NCBI RefSeq assembly: GCF_000422745.1 | Contig: NZ_AUGQ01000006.1 | Coordinates: 124,001 to 188,000 of the forward strand | Reading direction: 5' to 3' | Length of the DNA: 64,000 nucleotides | From: Microbacterium gubbeenense DSM 15944 | Lineage (GTDB): Bacteria; Actinomycetota; Actinomycetes; Actinomycetales; Microbacteriaceae | Part shown: piece after piece, positions 30,492 to 39,594 of the stretch | Layout of the letters: each line of letters begins with the position of its first letter | Numbering within the stretch: position 1 is the stretch's first letter | The notes under the pieces: model-generated | Told to the model about the DNA's origin: nothing | Seen by the model: the letters and a program-made list of their open reading frames with translations, nothing else | Databases searched by the model: none | Program-made: the position numbers and the translations under genes

Positions 30492-31565
30492 CTACGCGGT
30501 GAGCACGGGCTCTTCGCGCGCAGCCTGTGCCGCGACCGGGCGCTTCATCGCGAAGATTGTGACGACGTAGGCCGCCGCCGACAGCGCGGCGAGCAGCATG
30601 TGGATGCCGACGAGCAGCGGCGGAAGGGCCGCGTTCGCCTGCCACACGCCCACGGCGATCTGCACGACGAGGACCAGGGTGAAGGCGCTCACCCAGCCGC
30701 GCGTGGGGAGGCGCAGCGCCCAGGCGGCCGCGACCAGGACGACCGCAAGCGCCATCAGCGTGTAGCCCGGCCACGAGTGCACGTGGGCGAGGACGGACGC
30801 ATCGAAGCCGGTGCGCACGACGGCCGCGTCGCCGGAGTGCGGGCCGTTGCCCGTCGTCAGGATGCCGAACGCGATCGTCAGGGCGAGCACGAGGGACGTG
30901 ACGTGCGCGAGGATCAGGTACCACTTCGGCACGGCGAGCTCCCGCGGGCCGGGCGCGGTGCGCAGCCGCACCAGGAACGCGGTCGTGACGCACACGAGCA
31001 GCAGGGACGAGGCGTAGTGGAAGCCGACGATGAAGGGGTTCAGGCCCGTCAGCACCGCGCTGCCGCCGACGACGGCCTGTGCCATCACGCCCGCCATGAC
31101 GATCCAGGCGAGGGTGAGCAGGTCCCGCCGGACGGGCGTCTTCACGAGCGAGTAGATCGCCCCGGCGATCACGGCCGCCAGCAGCACGACCGACATCGGA
31201 ACCGCTCCTGATGCTCCCGCCGCCGTGAACGCGACGTATGCGCCGATGGCGACGACGACGCCGCCCACGGCGAAGACGAGCGCGGGCACGACGGCGCGCC
31301 GCCCGCCCGCGGCAGAGAGCGCGAGCAGCAGCACGATGAGCGCGATGATCCCGACGGCGCCCGTCATGGTGCGGTTGCCGAACTCGATCAGGCCGTGGAT
31401 CCCCAGTTCCTGGGTCGGCACGAGCGAACCGGGCGTGCACAGCGGCCACTGGTCGCAGCCGAGTCCGGAGCCGGTCAGGCGCACGGCGCCGCCGGTGCCG
31501 ATGATGATGACCTCGGCGATGAACGACAGCCAGGCGAATACTCTGAGCGCGGGGGAGATGGTCAT
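30492..31565 (-). CDS. ctaA: Heme A synthase (COX15/CtaA family)
   Basis: 357 residues, ATG 31565 with AGGAGC nine bases upstream on the minus strand. It oxidises heme O to heme A for aa3-type cytochrome oxidase. About eight helices; heme-ligand His residues are visible in GIHGLIEFGNRT, VGFHYASSLL, LAHVHSWPGY and VGIHMLLAAL. The Cys pair of the CtaA family appears in GCDQWPLC. It points away from sufB and towards the HExxH gene, from which it is separated by 3 nt. Confidence 0.92.
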   Translation of the reverse strand: MTISPALRVFAWLSFIAEVIIIGTGGAVRLTGSGLGCDQWPLCTPGSLVPTQELGIHGLIEFGNRTMTGAVGIIALIVLLLALSAAGGRRAVVPALVFAVGGVVVAIGAYVAFTAAGASGAVPMSVVLLAAVIAGAIYSLVKTPVRRDLLTLAWIVMAGVMAQAVVGGSAVLTGLNPFIVGFHYASSLLLVCVTTAFLVRLRTAPGPRELAVPKWYLILAHVTSLVLALTIAFGILTTGNGPHSGDAAVVRTGFDASVLAHVHSWPGYTLMALAVVLVAAAWALRLPTRGWVSAFTLVLVVQIAVGVWQANAALPPLLVGIHMLLAALSAAAYVVTIFAMKRPVAAQAAREEPVLTA

Positions 31566-31798
31566 TGCGTGCTGCTCCTGAACTTGCCCTGCGCGTTCCG
31601 GGGAAACAGACGAACAGCGGGGCGAGACCTGTAGAATTGAGCCATGAAGGAAACGGTGAGCGCAAGCGCACCGGATCCGCGAACAGTCTAGGCGCGCGAC
31701 CTGCGCTAAAAATGAGGGTCCACCCACACCGCGTCCACTCCGGCGCAGTGGAACAGCTGACACTGTTCGAGACCCGCTAGAGGAGAGTGTGAGCCGAT
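31566..31798 (+). promoter_or_regulatory. sufB leader with short ORF and inverted repeats
   Basis: Divergent ctaA/sufB spacer. TAGAAT (31632-31637) stands 6 nt before ATG 31644, which opens a 15-codon frame (MKETVSASAPDPRTV) ending at 31691, the same geometry as leaderless genes here. Further on are TCCACT/AGTGGA (31734-31739, 31747-31752) and GAACAG/CTGTTC (31751-31756, 31763-31768), possible operator or hairpin elements. GAGGAGAG before sufB is its ribosome site. Confidence 0.4.
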
Positions 31799-33217
31799 AT
31801 GTCTGATGTGCTGATCGATCGCCCCGAGCTGGACAGCCTGGGGGTGTACGAGTTCGGGTGGCATGACTCGGATGCCGCAGGCGCCGCCGCACAGCGCGGC
31901 CTCAGCGAAGCCGTTGTGCGCGGGATCTCGTCTCTGAAGGACGAGCCCGAGTGGATGCTCAAGAACCGGCTCAAGGCCCTCAAGCTCTTCGAAAAGAAGC
32001 CGATGCCGACGTGGGGCGCCGACCTCAGCGAGATCGACTTCGACAACATCAAGTACTTCGTGCGCACCACGGAGAAGCAGGCTGAGAGCTGGGAGGACCT
32101 CCCGGACGACATCAAGAACACGTACGAGCGCCTCGGCATCCCGCAGGCCGAGCGCGAGCGCCTCGTCGCCGGTGTCGCCGCGCAGTACGAGTCCGAGGTC
32201 GTGTACCACCAGATCCGCGAGGACCTGGAGGAGCAGGGCGTCATCTTCATGGACACCGACACGGCTCTCCGCGAGCACCCGGAGTTCTTCGAGGAGTACT
32301 TCGGCACGGTCATCCCGGCCGGCGACAACAAGTTCGCCGCGCTGAACACGGCCGTCTGGTCGGGCGGATCCTTCGTCTACGTGCCGAAGGGCGTGCACGT
32401 CGAGATTCCCCTGCAGGCCTACTTCCGGATCAACACCGAGAACATGGGCCAGTTCGAGCGCACGCTCATCATCGCCGACGAGGGCAGCTACGTGCACTAC
32501 ATCGAGGGCTGCACGGCGCCGATCTACAAGAGCGACTCGCTGCACTCGGCCGTCGTCGAGATCATCGTGAAGAAGAACGCCCGCATGCGGTACACGACGA
32601 TCCAGAACTGGTCGAACAACGTCTACAACCTCGTCACCAAGCGCGCCATCGCGGAAGAGGGCGCGACGATGGAGTGGGTCGACGGCAACATCGGATCCAA
32701 GGTCACGATGAAGTACCCGTCGATCTTCCTCATGGGCGAGCACGCCAAGGGCGAGACGCTCTCGGTCGCCTTCGCGGGCCCCGGCCAGCACCAGGACGCC
32801 GGCGCGAAGATGATCCACATGGCGCCGTACACGCAGTCGTCGATCGTCTCGAAGTCGATCGCCCGCGGCGGCGGACGTGCGGGCTACCGCGGCGAGGTGC
32901 GCGTCGACGAGAAGGCCCACCACTCGTCGAACTCGGTCATCTGCGATGCGCTGCTCGTCGACACGCAGTCGCGATCCGACACGTATCCGTCGATCGACAT
33001 CCGCGTCGACGACGTCGTGCTCGGCCACGAGGCCACCGTCTCGAAGGTCAGCGAAGAGCAGCTCTTCTACCTCATGAGCCGCGGTCTCGAGGAGACCGAG
33101 GCGATGGCGATGATCGTGCGCGGCTTCATCGAGCCGATCGCGCGCGAGCTGCCGATGGAGTACGCGCTGGAACTGAACAAACTCATTGAGATGGGCATGG
33201 AAGGATCGGTCGGCTGA
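31799..33217 (+). CDS. sufB: Fe-S cluster assembly scaffold SufB
   Basis: 472 residues. SufB forms the SufBCD scaffold on which Fe-S clusters are built. Seen: N-terminal helix region, [25 protein letters not shown], the Cys-bearing [21 protein letters not shown] (sulfur acceptor region), and C-terminal [18 protein letters not shown] and [13 protein letters not shown] shared with SufD. Start ATG follows GAGGAGAG. It is the first gene of sufB-sufD-Rieske-sufC-sufT. No SufR repressor gene precedes it. Confidence 0.96.
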   Translation: MSDVLIDRPELDSLGVYEFGWHDSDAAGAAAQRGLSEAVVRGISSLKDEPEWMLKNRLKALKLFEKKPMPTWGADLSEIDFDNIKYFVRTTEKQAESWEDLPDDIKNTYERLGIPQAERERLVAGVAAQYESEVVYHQIREDLEEQGVIFMDTDTALREHPEFFEEYFGTVIPAGDNKFAALNTAVWSGGSFVYVPKGVHVEIPLQAYFRINTENMGQFERTLIIADEGSYVHYIEGCTAPIYKSDSLHSAVVEIIVKKNARMRYTTIQNWSNNVYNLVTKRAIAEEGATMEWVDGNIGSKVTMKYPSIFLMGEHAKGETLSVAFAGPGQHQDAGAKMIHMAPYTQSSIVSKSIARGGGRAGYRGEVRVDEKAHHSSNSVICDALLVDTQSRSDTYPSIDIRVDDVVLGHEATVSKVSEEQLFYLMSRGLEETEAMAMIVRGFIEPIARELPMEYALELNKLIEMGMEGSVG

Positions 33218-33219
33218 GA

Positions 33220-34437
33220 ATGGCGACAGGTACCACAGCGCCGGAGGCGGCGCAGGATCAGCACGGCCACATGGACCCGGCCCGCGCGCTCGTCGAGCCG
33301 CAGGACGCGGTCAACGGCCCGGTTCAGACCCGCTCCGAGCGACCCCGGTCGTTCGACCCGGACGAGTTCGGCACGCCGACCGGCCGCGAGGTCAACTGGA
33401 AGCACACCCCCGTTTCGCGCATCGCGCCGCTGTTCACGCAGGCGACGGACAACGACGGCGTGAGCTACTCGTTCTCGTCGGGCGCCGAGTTCCAGAGCGC
33501 CGGCCTGGCGATCGGAGATGCGCCCCGCGGCGAGTTCTTCGTTCCCGAAGACCTCATCGGGGCCGTCGCCTGGAACGGTTCGGCCGAGGCGCTGCACATC
33601 AAGCTGCCGCGCGAGGCCGAGCTGGCCGAGCCGATCGTGCTCGACATCACGGGCAAGGGCGCGGACCTCCGCGCCGACGGCCACATCGTGATCGAGGCCG
33701 AGACGATGTCGAAGGGCACCGTCGTTCTGCACCACACGGGCAGCGCCCAGTACGCGCAGAACGTCGAGATCATCGCTCGCGACGGATCCGACCTCACAGT
33801 CATCTCGGTTCAGAGGTGGGACGACGACGCGATCCACGCGTCGGCGCACCAGGCGCGGGTCGACCGCGATGCGACCTTCACGCACTTCGTGGTCACGTTC
33901 GGCGGAAGCGTCGTGCGCGTGAACCCGAACCTCGAGCTTTCGGGCGAGGGCGCGGACGGACGGCTGTTCGGTCTGTCGTACGCCGACGCCGGCCAGCACT
34001 TCGAGAGCCAGGTCTACATGTTCCACAAGGGCGCGCAGACGACGGGCGACGTACTGTACAAGGGCGCGCTCCAGGGCGAGACCGCCCGCAGCGTCTGGAT
34101 CGGCGATGTGCTCATCGGCGAGGGGGCGACCGGAACCGACTCGTACGAGGCGAACCGCAACCTGCTGCTCACGACCGGCGCGCGCGCCGACTCGATCCCG
34201 AACCTCGAGATCAAGACGGGCGACATCAAGGGAGCGGGCCACGCGTCCGCGACCGGCCGTTTCGACGACGAGCAGCTGTTCTACCTGCGCTCGCGCGGCA
34301 TCTCCGAGGTCGAGGCGCGCCGCGTCATCGTGCTCGGGTTCCTCACCGAGATCCCGCAGCGGATCCAGATCGAGGAGCTGCAGCAGGCTCTCATCGCCGA
34401 CATCGAACGCGAGATCGCCGAGGGAGTGACCCCGTGA
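33220..34437 (+). CDS. sufD: Fe-S cluster assembly protein SufD
   Basis: 405 residues, 2 nt after sufB. SufD pairs with SufB and binds SufC. The beta-helical core shows the SufB/D pattern (VLHHTGSAQYAQNVEIIARDG) and the C-terminal SATGRFDDEQLFYLRSRGIS that ends the family. The N-terminal 60 residues are variable and charged. The stop overlaps the Rieske gene by 4 nt. Confidence 0.94.
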   Translation: MATGTTAPEAAQDQHGHMDPARALVEPQDAVNGPVQTRSERPRSFDPDEFGTPTGREVNWKHTPVSRIAPLFTQATDNDGVSYSFSSGAEFQSAGLAIGDAPRGEFFVPEDLIGAVAWNGSAEALHIKLPREAELAEPIVLDITGKGADLRADGHIVIEAETMSKGTVVLHHTGSAQYAQNVEIIARDGSDLTVISVQRWDDDAIHASAHQARVDRDATFTHFVVTFGGSVVRVNPNLELSGEGADGRLFGLSYADAGQHFESQVYMFHKGAQTTGDVLYKGALQGETARSVWIGDVLIGEGATGTDSYEANRNLLLTTGARADSIPNLEIKTGDIKGAGHASATGRFDDEQLFYLRSRGISEVEARRVIVLGFLTEIPQRIQIEELQQALIADIEREIAEGVTP

Positions 34438-34760
34438 CCGGAGTCCGCGTGTGCGCGTTCAGCGAGCTCGTCCAGGACGAGGCACGGCGCGTCGAGGTCG
34501 AGGGCGTGCCGATCGCCCTCGTGCGCGATTCGAATGACGAGGTGTTCGCCATCGGCGACACCTGCACGCACGGCGAAGTATCGCTTTCCGAGGGGTTCGT
34601 CGAGGACGAGACGCTCGAGTGCTGGGCCCACGGCTCGGCATTCTCGCTGCGCACCGGCAAGCCTCTGAACCTCCCTGCTTACGAGCCCGTTCCGGTCTAC
34701 GGCGTCGAAATCGACGGCGACGACGTGCTCATCGACATCAACGTGAAGAAGGAAAACTGA
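34434..34760 (+). CDS. Rieske-type [2Fe-2S] ferredoxin of the SUF cluster
   Basis: 108 residues from GTG 34434, overlapping sufD. The Rieske ligands are CTHG (near residue 43) and CWAHG (near 62), i.e. CxH...CxxH, in a small stand-alone domain like the ferredoxin subunits of aromatic dioxygenases. In SUF operons of actinobacteria this protein is thought to supply electrons for cluster assembly; its role is inferred. It lies 1 nt from sufC. Confidence 0.88.
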   Translation: MTGVRVCAFSELVQDEARRVEVEGVPIALVRDSNDEVFAIGDTCTHGEVSLSEGFVEDETLECWAHGSAFSLRTGKPLNLPAYEPVPVYGVEIDGDDVLIDINVKKEN

Positions 34761-34761
34761 C

Positions 34762-35532
34762 ATGGCTGTTCTCGAGATCCGCGACCTGTTCGTCACGGTC
34801 GAGACGGATGGGGGAACCACCCCCATCCTGAACGGTGTGAACCTCACCATCCGCAGCGGCGAGACCCACGCGATCATGGGTCCGAACGGCTCCGGCAAGT
34901 CGACCCTCGCGTCGACGATCGCGGGCCACCCCAAGTACGACGTCACGGGCGGATCCATCACGCTCGACGGCGAGGACGTCCTCGCGATGAGCGTCGACGA
35001 GCGGGCGCGCGCCGGCCTGTTCCTCGCGATGCAGTACCCGGTCGAGATCCCGGGCGTCACCGTGACGAACTTCCTGCGCACCGCCAAGACGGCGATCGAC
35101 GGCGAGGCGCCGGCGATCCGCACCTGGGCGAAGGAGGTCAGCGGCGGCATGAAGAACCTGCGCATGGACCCGAAGTTCGCGCAGCGCAACGTCAACGAGG
35201 GCTTCTCCGGCGGCGAGAAGAAGCGCCACGAGATCCTGCAGCTCGAGCTGCTGAAGCCGCAGATCGCGATCCTCGACGAGACCGACTCCGGCCTCGACGT
35301 CGACGCGCTCAAGGTGGTCTCGGAGGGCGTGAACCGCGCCAAGGAGAACACGGGCCTCGGCGTGCTGCTGATCACGCACTACACCCGCATCCTGCGCTAC
35401 ATCAAGCCCGAGTTCGTGCACGTCATGGTCGAGGGAAAGATCGCGGAAGAAGGCGGCGCGGAGCTCGCCGAGCGTCTCGAGAACGAGGGCTACGCGGCAT
35501 ACCTGCCTGCCGACGCCCCGCTCGAGGCGTAG
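34762..35532 (+). CDS. sufC: Fe-S assembly ATPase SufC
   Basis: 256 residues. SufC is the ABC-type ATPase that drives conformational change in SufBD. Walker A GPNGSGKST near residue 38, signature FSGGEKKRHEILQ, Walker B IAILDETDSGLDVDALK and switch His in LITHYTR are all intact. Soluble, no membrane domain, as expected. Confidence 0.96.
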   Translation: MAVLEIRDLFVTVETDGGTTPILNGVNLTIRSGETHAIMGPNGSGKSTLASTIAGHPKYDVTGGSITLDGEDVLAMSVDERARAGLFLAMQYPVEIPGVTVTNFLRTAKTAIDGEAPAIRTWAKEVSGGMKNLRMDPKFAQRNVNEGFSGGEKKRHEILQLELLKPQIAILDETDSGLDVDALKVVSEGVNRAKENTGLGVLLITHYTRILRYIKPEFVHVMVEGKIAEEGGAELAERLENEGYAAYLPADAPLEA

Positions 35533-35541
35533 GGTGGCGCT

Positions 35542-35874
35542 ATGACCGCCGCAACGATCACCCCTGACACGTACGACGAGGTCACGGAGGCGCTCAAGGA
35601 CGTCATGGATCCCGAGCTCGGGGTCAACATCGTCGATCTGGGCCTCGTCTACGACCTCGCCTGGGACGACGAGAACGATGCTCTCGTCGTGCACATGACG
35701 CTGACCAGCGCCGGTTGCCCGCTCACCGACGTCATCGAGGAGCAGGTCGCACAGGCGCTCGACGGCATCGTGAAACAGTTCCGCATCAACTGGGTCTGGA
35801 TGCCGCCGTGGGGCCCGGAGAAGATCACGGACGACGGACGCGACCAGATGCGAGCCCTCGGCTTCGCGATCTGA
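35542..35874 (+). CDS. sufT: SufT/MIP18-family metal-sulfur cluster factor
   Basis: 110 residues, the DUF59 fold. Motifs DPELGVNIVDLGLVYD and LTSAGCPLTDVIEEQV, with the conserved Cys, match SufT-type proteins that assist Fe-S maturation and lie at the end of SUF operons. The gap from sufC is 9 nt. A strong terminator closes the operon. Confidence 0.9.
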   Translation: MTAATITPDTYDEVTEALKDVMDPELGVNIVDLGLVYDLAWDDENDALVVHMTLTSAGCPLTDVIEEQVAQALDGIVKQFRINWVWMPPWGPEKITDDGRDQMRALGFAI

Positions 35875-35880
35875 GCTGTT

Positions 35881-35914
35881 CAGAAGGCCCGCGGCACGCG
35901 CCGCGGGCCTTCTG
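35881..35914 (+). terminator. Terminator of the suf operon
   Basis: CAGAAGGCCCGCGGC (35881-35895) pairs exactly with GCCGCGGGCCTTCTG (35900-35914) around a 4-nt loop; no T-run. Confidence 0.8.
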
Positions 35915-35965
35915 CGCGCATTGCGCTGTGTGGCGGATCCGCGAGGGCTGAGGATCGGGTTCCGT

Positions 35966-35971
35966 TAGGCT
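35966..35971 (+). promoter_or_regulatory. -10 box of leaderless promoter (PatB-like gene)
   Basis: TAGGCT, 7 nt, then ATG 35979. Confidence 0.5.
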
Positions 35972-35978
35972 CGAACGC

Positions 35979-37130
35979 ATGACGGAACCGCTCGGCGCTC
36001 TGCCCCTCGAGATCCTCCGCCGGCGCACGAGCACGAAGTGGGCGACGCACCCGGACGACGTCCTGCCGCTGTTCGTGGCGGAGACCGACTTCGCGCTCGC
36101 CGAGCCGATCACGCGGATCCTCACCGACGCGCTCGCGATCGGCGACACGGGCTACGTGCCGCCGAAGACGGCGTACCCGGATGCCTTCGCCGGATTCGCA
36201 TCGCGCCGGTGGGGCTGGGATGTCGACCCGGCCCGCGTGCGCACGACCTGCGACGTGATGATGGGCGTCGCCGAGGCGATCCGCGCGGTGGCTGAGCCGG
36301 GGGAGAAGGTCGTCGTGACCTCGCCCGTGTACCCGCCGTTCTTCGACGTGCACGACGAGTCCCGCACGGTGTGCGTCGACGTGCCGCTGTTGCGCGAGAA
36401 CGACGGGTGGATCCTCGACCTCGATGGGATCGAGCGCGCGTTCGCGGACGGCGCCGTCGCGATCCTGCTGTGCAACCCGCACAACCCGACCGGAACGGCG
36501 CACACGACGGCGTCGCTGGCAGAGCTCGCGCGGATCGCCGAACGCCACGGCGCGGTCGTGATCAGCGACGAGATCCATGCGCCCCTCGCGCTGCCGGGTC
36601 GGCGCGCGTTCACTCCGTTCCTCGAGGCCGGGCCCGAGGCCGCCGACGTCGGCATCGCGATCCACAGCGCGAGCAAGACGTTCAATCTCGCGGGCCTGAA
36701 GTGCGCGCACTTCGTGACGGTCTCGGACCGACTCGCGAAGCTGGTCGCCGACATGCCGATGGAGGTGGAGTGGCGCACGGGGCTGTTCGGCATCAAGGCC
36801 GGCATCGCCGCCTACACCGAGGGAGATGCCTGGCTGGACGCTCTCCTCGCCCGGCTCGGATCGAACCAGACGCTCCTCGGCGGCCTGCTCGCCGAGCACG
36901 TGCCCGGTGCGGAATACGTGCCGGGCGACGCGGGGTTCCTCGCGTGGGTCGACGTGTCGGCGCTCGGTTGGGGCGAGGATCCCGCCGCGAAGATCCTGGC
37001 CGAGGCGCGGGTTGCGCTCAACGCCGGGCGTTCGTTCGGCGCGCCCGGCGAGGGGTTCGTGCGGTTCAACTACGGCACGGGGCCGGGCATCCTGACGGAG
37101 GCCGTGCGCCGTGTCGGCGCGCTCATCTGA
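35979..37130 (+). CDS. PLP-dependent C-S lyase, MalY/PatB family
   Basis: 383 residues, a fold-type I aminotransferase-like enzyme. MalY/PatB proteins cleave cystathionine or cysteine conjugates (beta-elimination). LPLFVAETDFALAEPI at the N-terminus is family specific, CNPHNPTG is the substrate loop, ISDEIHAPL carries the PLP Asp, and HSASKTFNLAGLK the PLP Lys near residue 232. It is not SufS: the MalY-type motifs are decisive. It follows the suf operon but has its own promoter, and it overlaps the convergent TetR gene by 8 nt at the 3' ends. Confidence 0.88.
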   Translation: MTEPLGALPLEILRRRTSTKWATHPDDVLPLFVAETDFALAEPITRILTDALAIGDTGYVPPKTAYPDAFAGFASRRWGWDVDPARVRTTCDVMMGVAEAIRAVAEPGEKVVVTSPVYPPFFDVHDESRTVCVDVPLLRENDGWILDLDGIERAFADGAVAILLCNPHNPTGTAHTTASLAELARIAERHGAVVISDEIHAPLALPGRRAFTPFLEAGPEAADVGIAIHSASKTFNLAGLKCAHFVTVSDRLAKLVADMPMEVEWRTGLFGIKAGIAAYTEGDAWLDALLARLGSNQTLLGGLLAEHVPGAEYVPGDAGFLAWVDVSALGWGEDPAAKILAEARVALNAGRSFGAPGEGFVRFNYGTGPGILTEAVRRVGALI

Positions 37131-37674
37131 CGCCGGGCGCGAGCGCGCGAAGGCCCGCCGCGAAGTCGGCGCGGGTCGATTCCGCCACTTGGGCGGGGTC
37201 CGCGTCGTACGCGCCGATCGATGCCGCCTGCATGCGCTGCTGCACGAGATATGTGTGGCCGAGCAGGAACTGCGCGAGCACCGTCGCGTCGCGCGCGGGG
37301 TCCGGCGATCCTGCCGCCTCGTACGCCGCGCGCAACCGCCCTTCGAGGACGCCGGAGCCCAGCGAGAGCGCGGCGGTCGAGACGACGACCTCGGCGCCGT
37401 CGCGGTGACGCAGCAGCGCTGCTCGCAGCGCCCATGCGGTCTCGGTGACCGGCGCGGGCGCCGCCGCGGGGCCGGATCCGGCGACGATGCGGTCGGCGAC
37501 GGCGGCGAGCAGCGTCTGCTTGTTCGCGACGTGCCAGTACAGCGCGCTCGGCTGCACGCCGAGGTGCGTGGCGAGCTTGCGCATCGACAGGTCGGGAAGA
37601 CCGTACTCGTCGAGCAGCGTCAGGGCCGCGTCGACGATCCCCTCGAGGTCGTGTCCGTATCCGCGCATGCTCAT
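37123..37674 (-). CDS. bioQ: TetR-family repressor, BioQ-like
   Basis: 183 residues. An N-terminal HTH spans about 12-58 (VDAALTLLDEYG, LSMRKLATHLGVQPSALYWHV) and a TetR C-terminal domain follows. The assignment as BioQ, the biotin repressor of corynebacteria and mycobacteria, rests on context: divergent from bioYMN, with two TGAAC-N3-GTTCA palindromes between them that match the known BioQ operator type. It probably represses both directions when biotin is ample. Last codons overlap the convergent C-S lyase gene. Confidence 0.8.
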   Translation of the reverse strand: MSMRGYGHDLEGIVDAALTLLDEYGLPDLSMRKLATHLGVQPSALYWHVANKQTLLAAVADRIVAGSGPAAAPAPVTETAWALRAALLRHRDGAEVVVSTAALSLGSGVLEGRLRAAYEAAGSPDPARDATVLAQFLLGHTYLVQQRMQAASIGAYDADPAQVAESTRADFAAGLRALAPGVR

Positions 37675-37682
37675 GACTATAC

Positions 37683-37709
37683 TGAACGATGTTCAATGAA
37701 CGGTGTTCA
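37683..37709. promoter_or_regulatory. Two adjacent BioQ-type operators
   Basis: TGAACGATGTTCA (37683-37695) and TGAACGGTGTTCA (37697-37709) are two perfect 5-3-5 palindromes separated by one base, 9 bp from the repressor start and running into the bioY ribosome site AGGAGG (37709-37714). Confidence 0.8.
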
Positions 37710-37718
37710 GGAGGAATG

Positions 37719-38318
37719 ATGTCGACGAAGAAAGATCCCTGGGTCGCCCGCGACCTCACGCGCGTGGCGGTGTTCGCGGCGCTCATCGTCGTGCTCGGGC
37801 TGATGGGCCCGATCCCCGTTCCCGGGCTCGTGCCGATCACCGCGCAGACTCTGGGCGTGATTCTCGCGGGCACCGTGCTCGGCTGGAAGCGCGGCGCCGC
37901 GGCCGTCGGCGTCGTGCTGATCCTCGTCGCGATCGGGCTGCCCGTTCTCGCCGGCGGCGGGGGCGGATTCGGCAGCTTCTTCGGGGCGACGGGCGGCTAC
38001 CTGATCGGATGGTTCTTCGGCGCCGCCGCGATCGGCGCGATCGCGCACTCCGGGCCGATCACATGGTGGCGCGTGGGCCTCGGCGCCGTCGTCGGAGGGA
38101 TGCTCGTCATCTATGCCTTCGGCCTGCCCGTGCAGTCGCTCGTCGCGGGCCAGCCGCTCGGCGTGTCCGCGCTGCAGTCGCTCGCCTTCCTCCCCGGAGA
38201 CATCATCAAGGTCGTCATCGCGACGTTCCTCACCCTTGTGCTCGCCCGCGCGTATCCGCCGGCGTTCCCCGATCGGGTGCGCGCGAAGAAATCGGTTCCG
38301 GCGTCGAGCGCGGCATGA
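37719..38318 (+). CDS. bioY: Biotin ECF transporter S component BioY
   Basis: 199 residues with about six helices. BioY binds biotin in the membrane and works with the energising module BioMN. Seen: N-terminal ARDLTRVAVFAALIVVLGL, GLVPITAQTLGVILAG (the family substrate region) and GGFGSFFGATGGYLIGWF. ATG 37719 (MSTKKDP) has AGGAGG four bases upstream; ATG 37689 would lie inside the operator. The stop overlaps bioM by 4 nt. Confidence 0.93.
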   Translation: MSTKKDPWVARDLTRVAVFAALIVVLGLMGPIPVPGLVPITAQTLGVILAGTVLGWKRGAAAVGVVLILVAIGLPVLAGGGGGFGSFFGATGGYLIGWFFGAAAIGAIAHSGPITWWRVGLGAVVGGMLVIYAFGLPVQSLVAGQPLGVSALQSLAFLPGDIIKVVIATFLTLVLARAYPPAFPDRVRAKKSVPASSAA

Positions 38319-39004
38319 TCCGGGCGGAGGGCGTCGGGGTCGAGATCGACGGTGCACGGATCCTCTCGGGCGTCAGCGCCGAGCTCGATCAGCCGCGCAT
38401 CGCGGTGATCGGGGCGAACGGATCCGGCAAGTCGACGTTCGCCCGCACCCTCAACGGGCTCGTCGCGCCGACCGAGGGGCGCGTCGAGGTGCGGGGGATC
38501 GACCCCGCGCGCGAGCCGAAGCGGGCGCGCAGCGCCGTCGGGTTCCTGTTCTCGAATCCCGATGCCCAGATCCTGATGCCGACGCCGCGCGAGGACCTCG
38601 CGCTGTCCCTGCGCGCCGCGGGGGTGCCGAAGGGGCAAGTGCCGGTCCTCATGACGGAGGCGCTCGCGCGGTTCGGGCTCGCGGATCGCGGTGACCAGCC
38701 GGCGCACAGCCTGTCGGGAGGGCAGAAGCAGCTCCTCGCGCTGGCCGCCGTGCTGATCCGCGAGCCGCGCGTCGTCATCGCCGACGAACCGACGACGCTG
38801 CTCGACCTCGGCAACGCGCGCCGCATGGCGCGGCTGCTGCTGGGCGAGGAGGACGGGCCCATCGCCGAGCAGACGGTCATCGTCACGCACGACCTCGACC
38901 TCGCGCGCCGCTGCGACGTCGCGCTGCACTTCGCCGACGGCAACCTCGTCGCCCAAGGGGATCCGGGCGAGGTCATCGCTCACTACGTGCGCGAGTTCGC
39001 ATGA
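38315..39004 (+). CDS. bioM: Biotin ECF transporter ATPase BioM
   Basis: 229 residues, one ABC ATPase domain. Walker A GANGSGKST near residue 33, Q-loop FSNPDAQILMPT (the CbiO-type pattern), signature LSGGQKQLLAL, Walker B VVIADEPTTLLDL and switch His VTHDLD are present. ECF transporters often use two ATPases; a single one with BioN implies a homodimer. Overlaps of 4 nt with bioY and bioN. Confidence 0.92.
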   Translation: MIRAEGVGVEIDGARILSGVSAELDQPRIAVIGANGSGKSTFARTLNGLVAPTEGRVEVRGIDPAREPKRARSAVGFLFSNPDAQILMPTPREDLALSLRAAGVPKGQVPVLMTEALARFGLADRGDQPAHSLSGGQKQLLALAAVLIREPRVVIADEPTTLLDLGNARRMARLLLGEEDGPIAEQTVIVTHDLDLARRCDVALHFADGNLVAQGDPGEVIAHYVREFA

Positions 39005-39594
39005 TCGCCCTGTATCGCTCCGGCCACAGCCTGCTGCACCGCACGCCCGCCGGCTGGAAGCTGCTCGGCCTGCTCGTCGGCGCCGTGACGCTGACGCTGC
39101 TCCCGCGCACGGTGTGGACCGCGGCCATCGCGTTCGCGTCCGTCGCCGCCCTGTTCATCGTCGGGGGCATCGGCGTGGGCGCGTGGGCGCGCCAGCTGTG
39201 GACGCTGAAATGGATCATCGTGCTGCTGGCCGGGACGCAGACGATCTTCCTCGGCTGGGAGCTCGCGACCGCGAACACGGTGCGCGTCGTCGCGGTCGTG
39301 ATGCTCGCCGCGCTCGTGACCTTCACGACGCCCGCGGAGGAGACGATCGACGTGCTGCAGCGCGTGCTCGGTCCGTTCCGGAAGTTCGGGGTGGATCCGT
39401 GGCGGGTCGCCTTCACGGTGCAGCTCACGATCGCGGTCATCCCCGTCATCAGCGGCATGGCCGCGCGGATCCGCGAGGCGCAGATCGCGCGGGGCGTGCG
39501 CCTCGGCCCGCGCGCGATCGTCACCCTGCTCGTCATGGCGCTGCGCCACGCCGACGACATGGCCGACTCGCTCACCTCGCGCGGCATCGCGTGA
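39001..39594 (+). CDS. bioN: Biotin ECF transporter T component BioN
   Basis: 197 residues, the energy-coupling membrane subunit, with about five helices and the cytosolic coupling segment carrying the Ala-Arg-Gly type motifs: AARIREAQIARGVRLG and a C-terminal SLTSRGIA. It links BioM to BioY. ATGA overlap with bioM; the stop overlaps the CHY zinc-finger gene. Confidence 0.9.
   Translation: MIALYRSGHSLLHRTPAGWKLLGLLVGAVTLTLLPRTVWTAAIAFASVAALFIVGGIGVGAWARQLWTLKWIIVLLAGTQTIFLGWELATANTVRVVAVVMLAALVTFTTPAEETIDVLQRVLGPFRKFGVDPWRVAFTVQLTIAVIPVISGMAARIREAQIARGVRLGPRAIVTLLVMALRHADDMADSLTSRGIA

Noticed and set aside
35979..37130. PLP enzyme as SufS
   Set aside because: N-terminal LPLFVAETDF and SASKTFNLAGLK are MalY/PatB motifs; the SufS active-site Cys region is absent.
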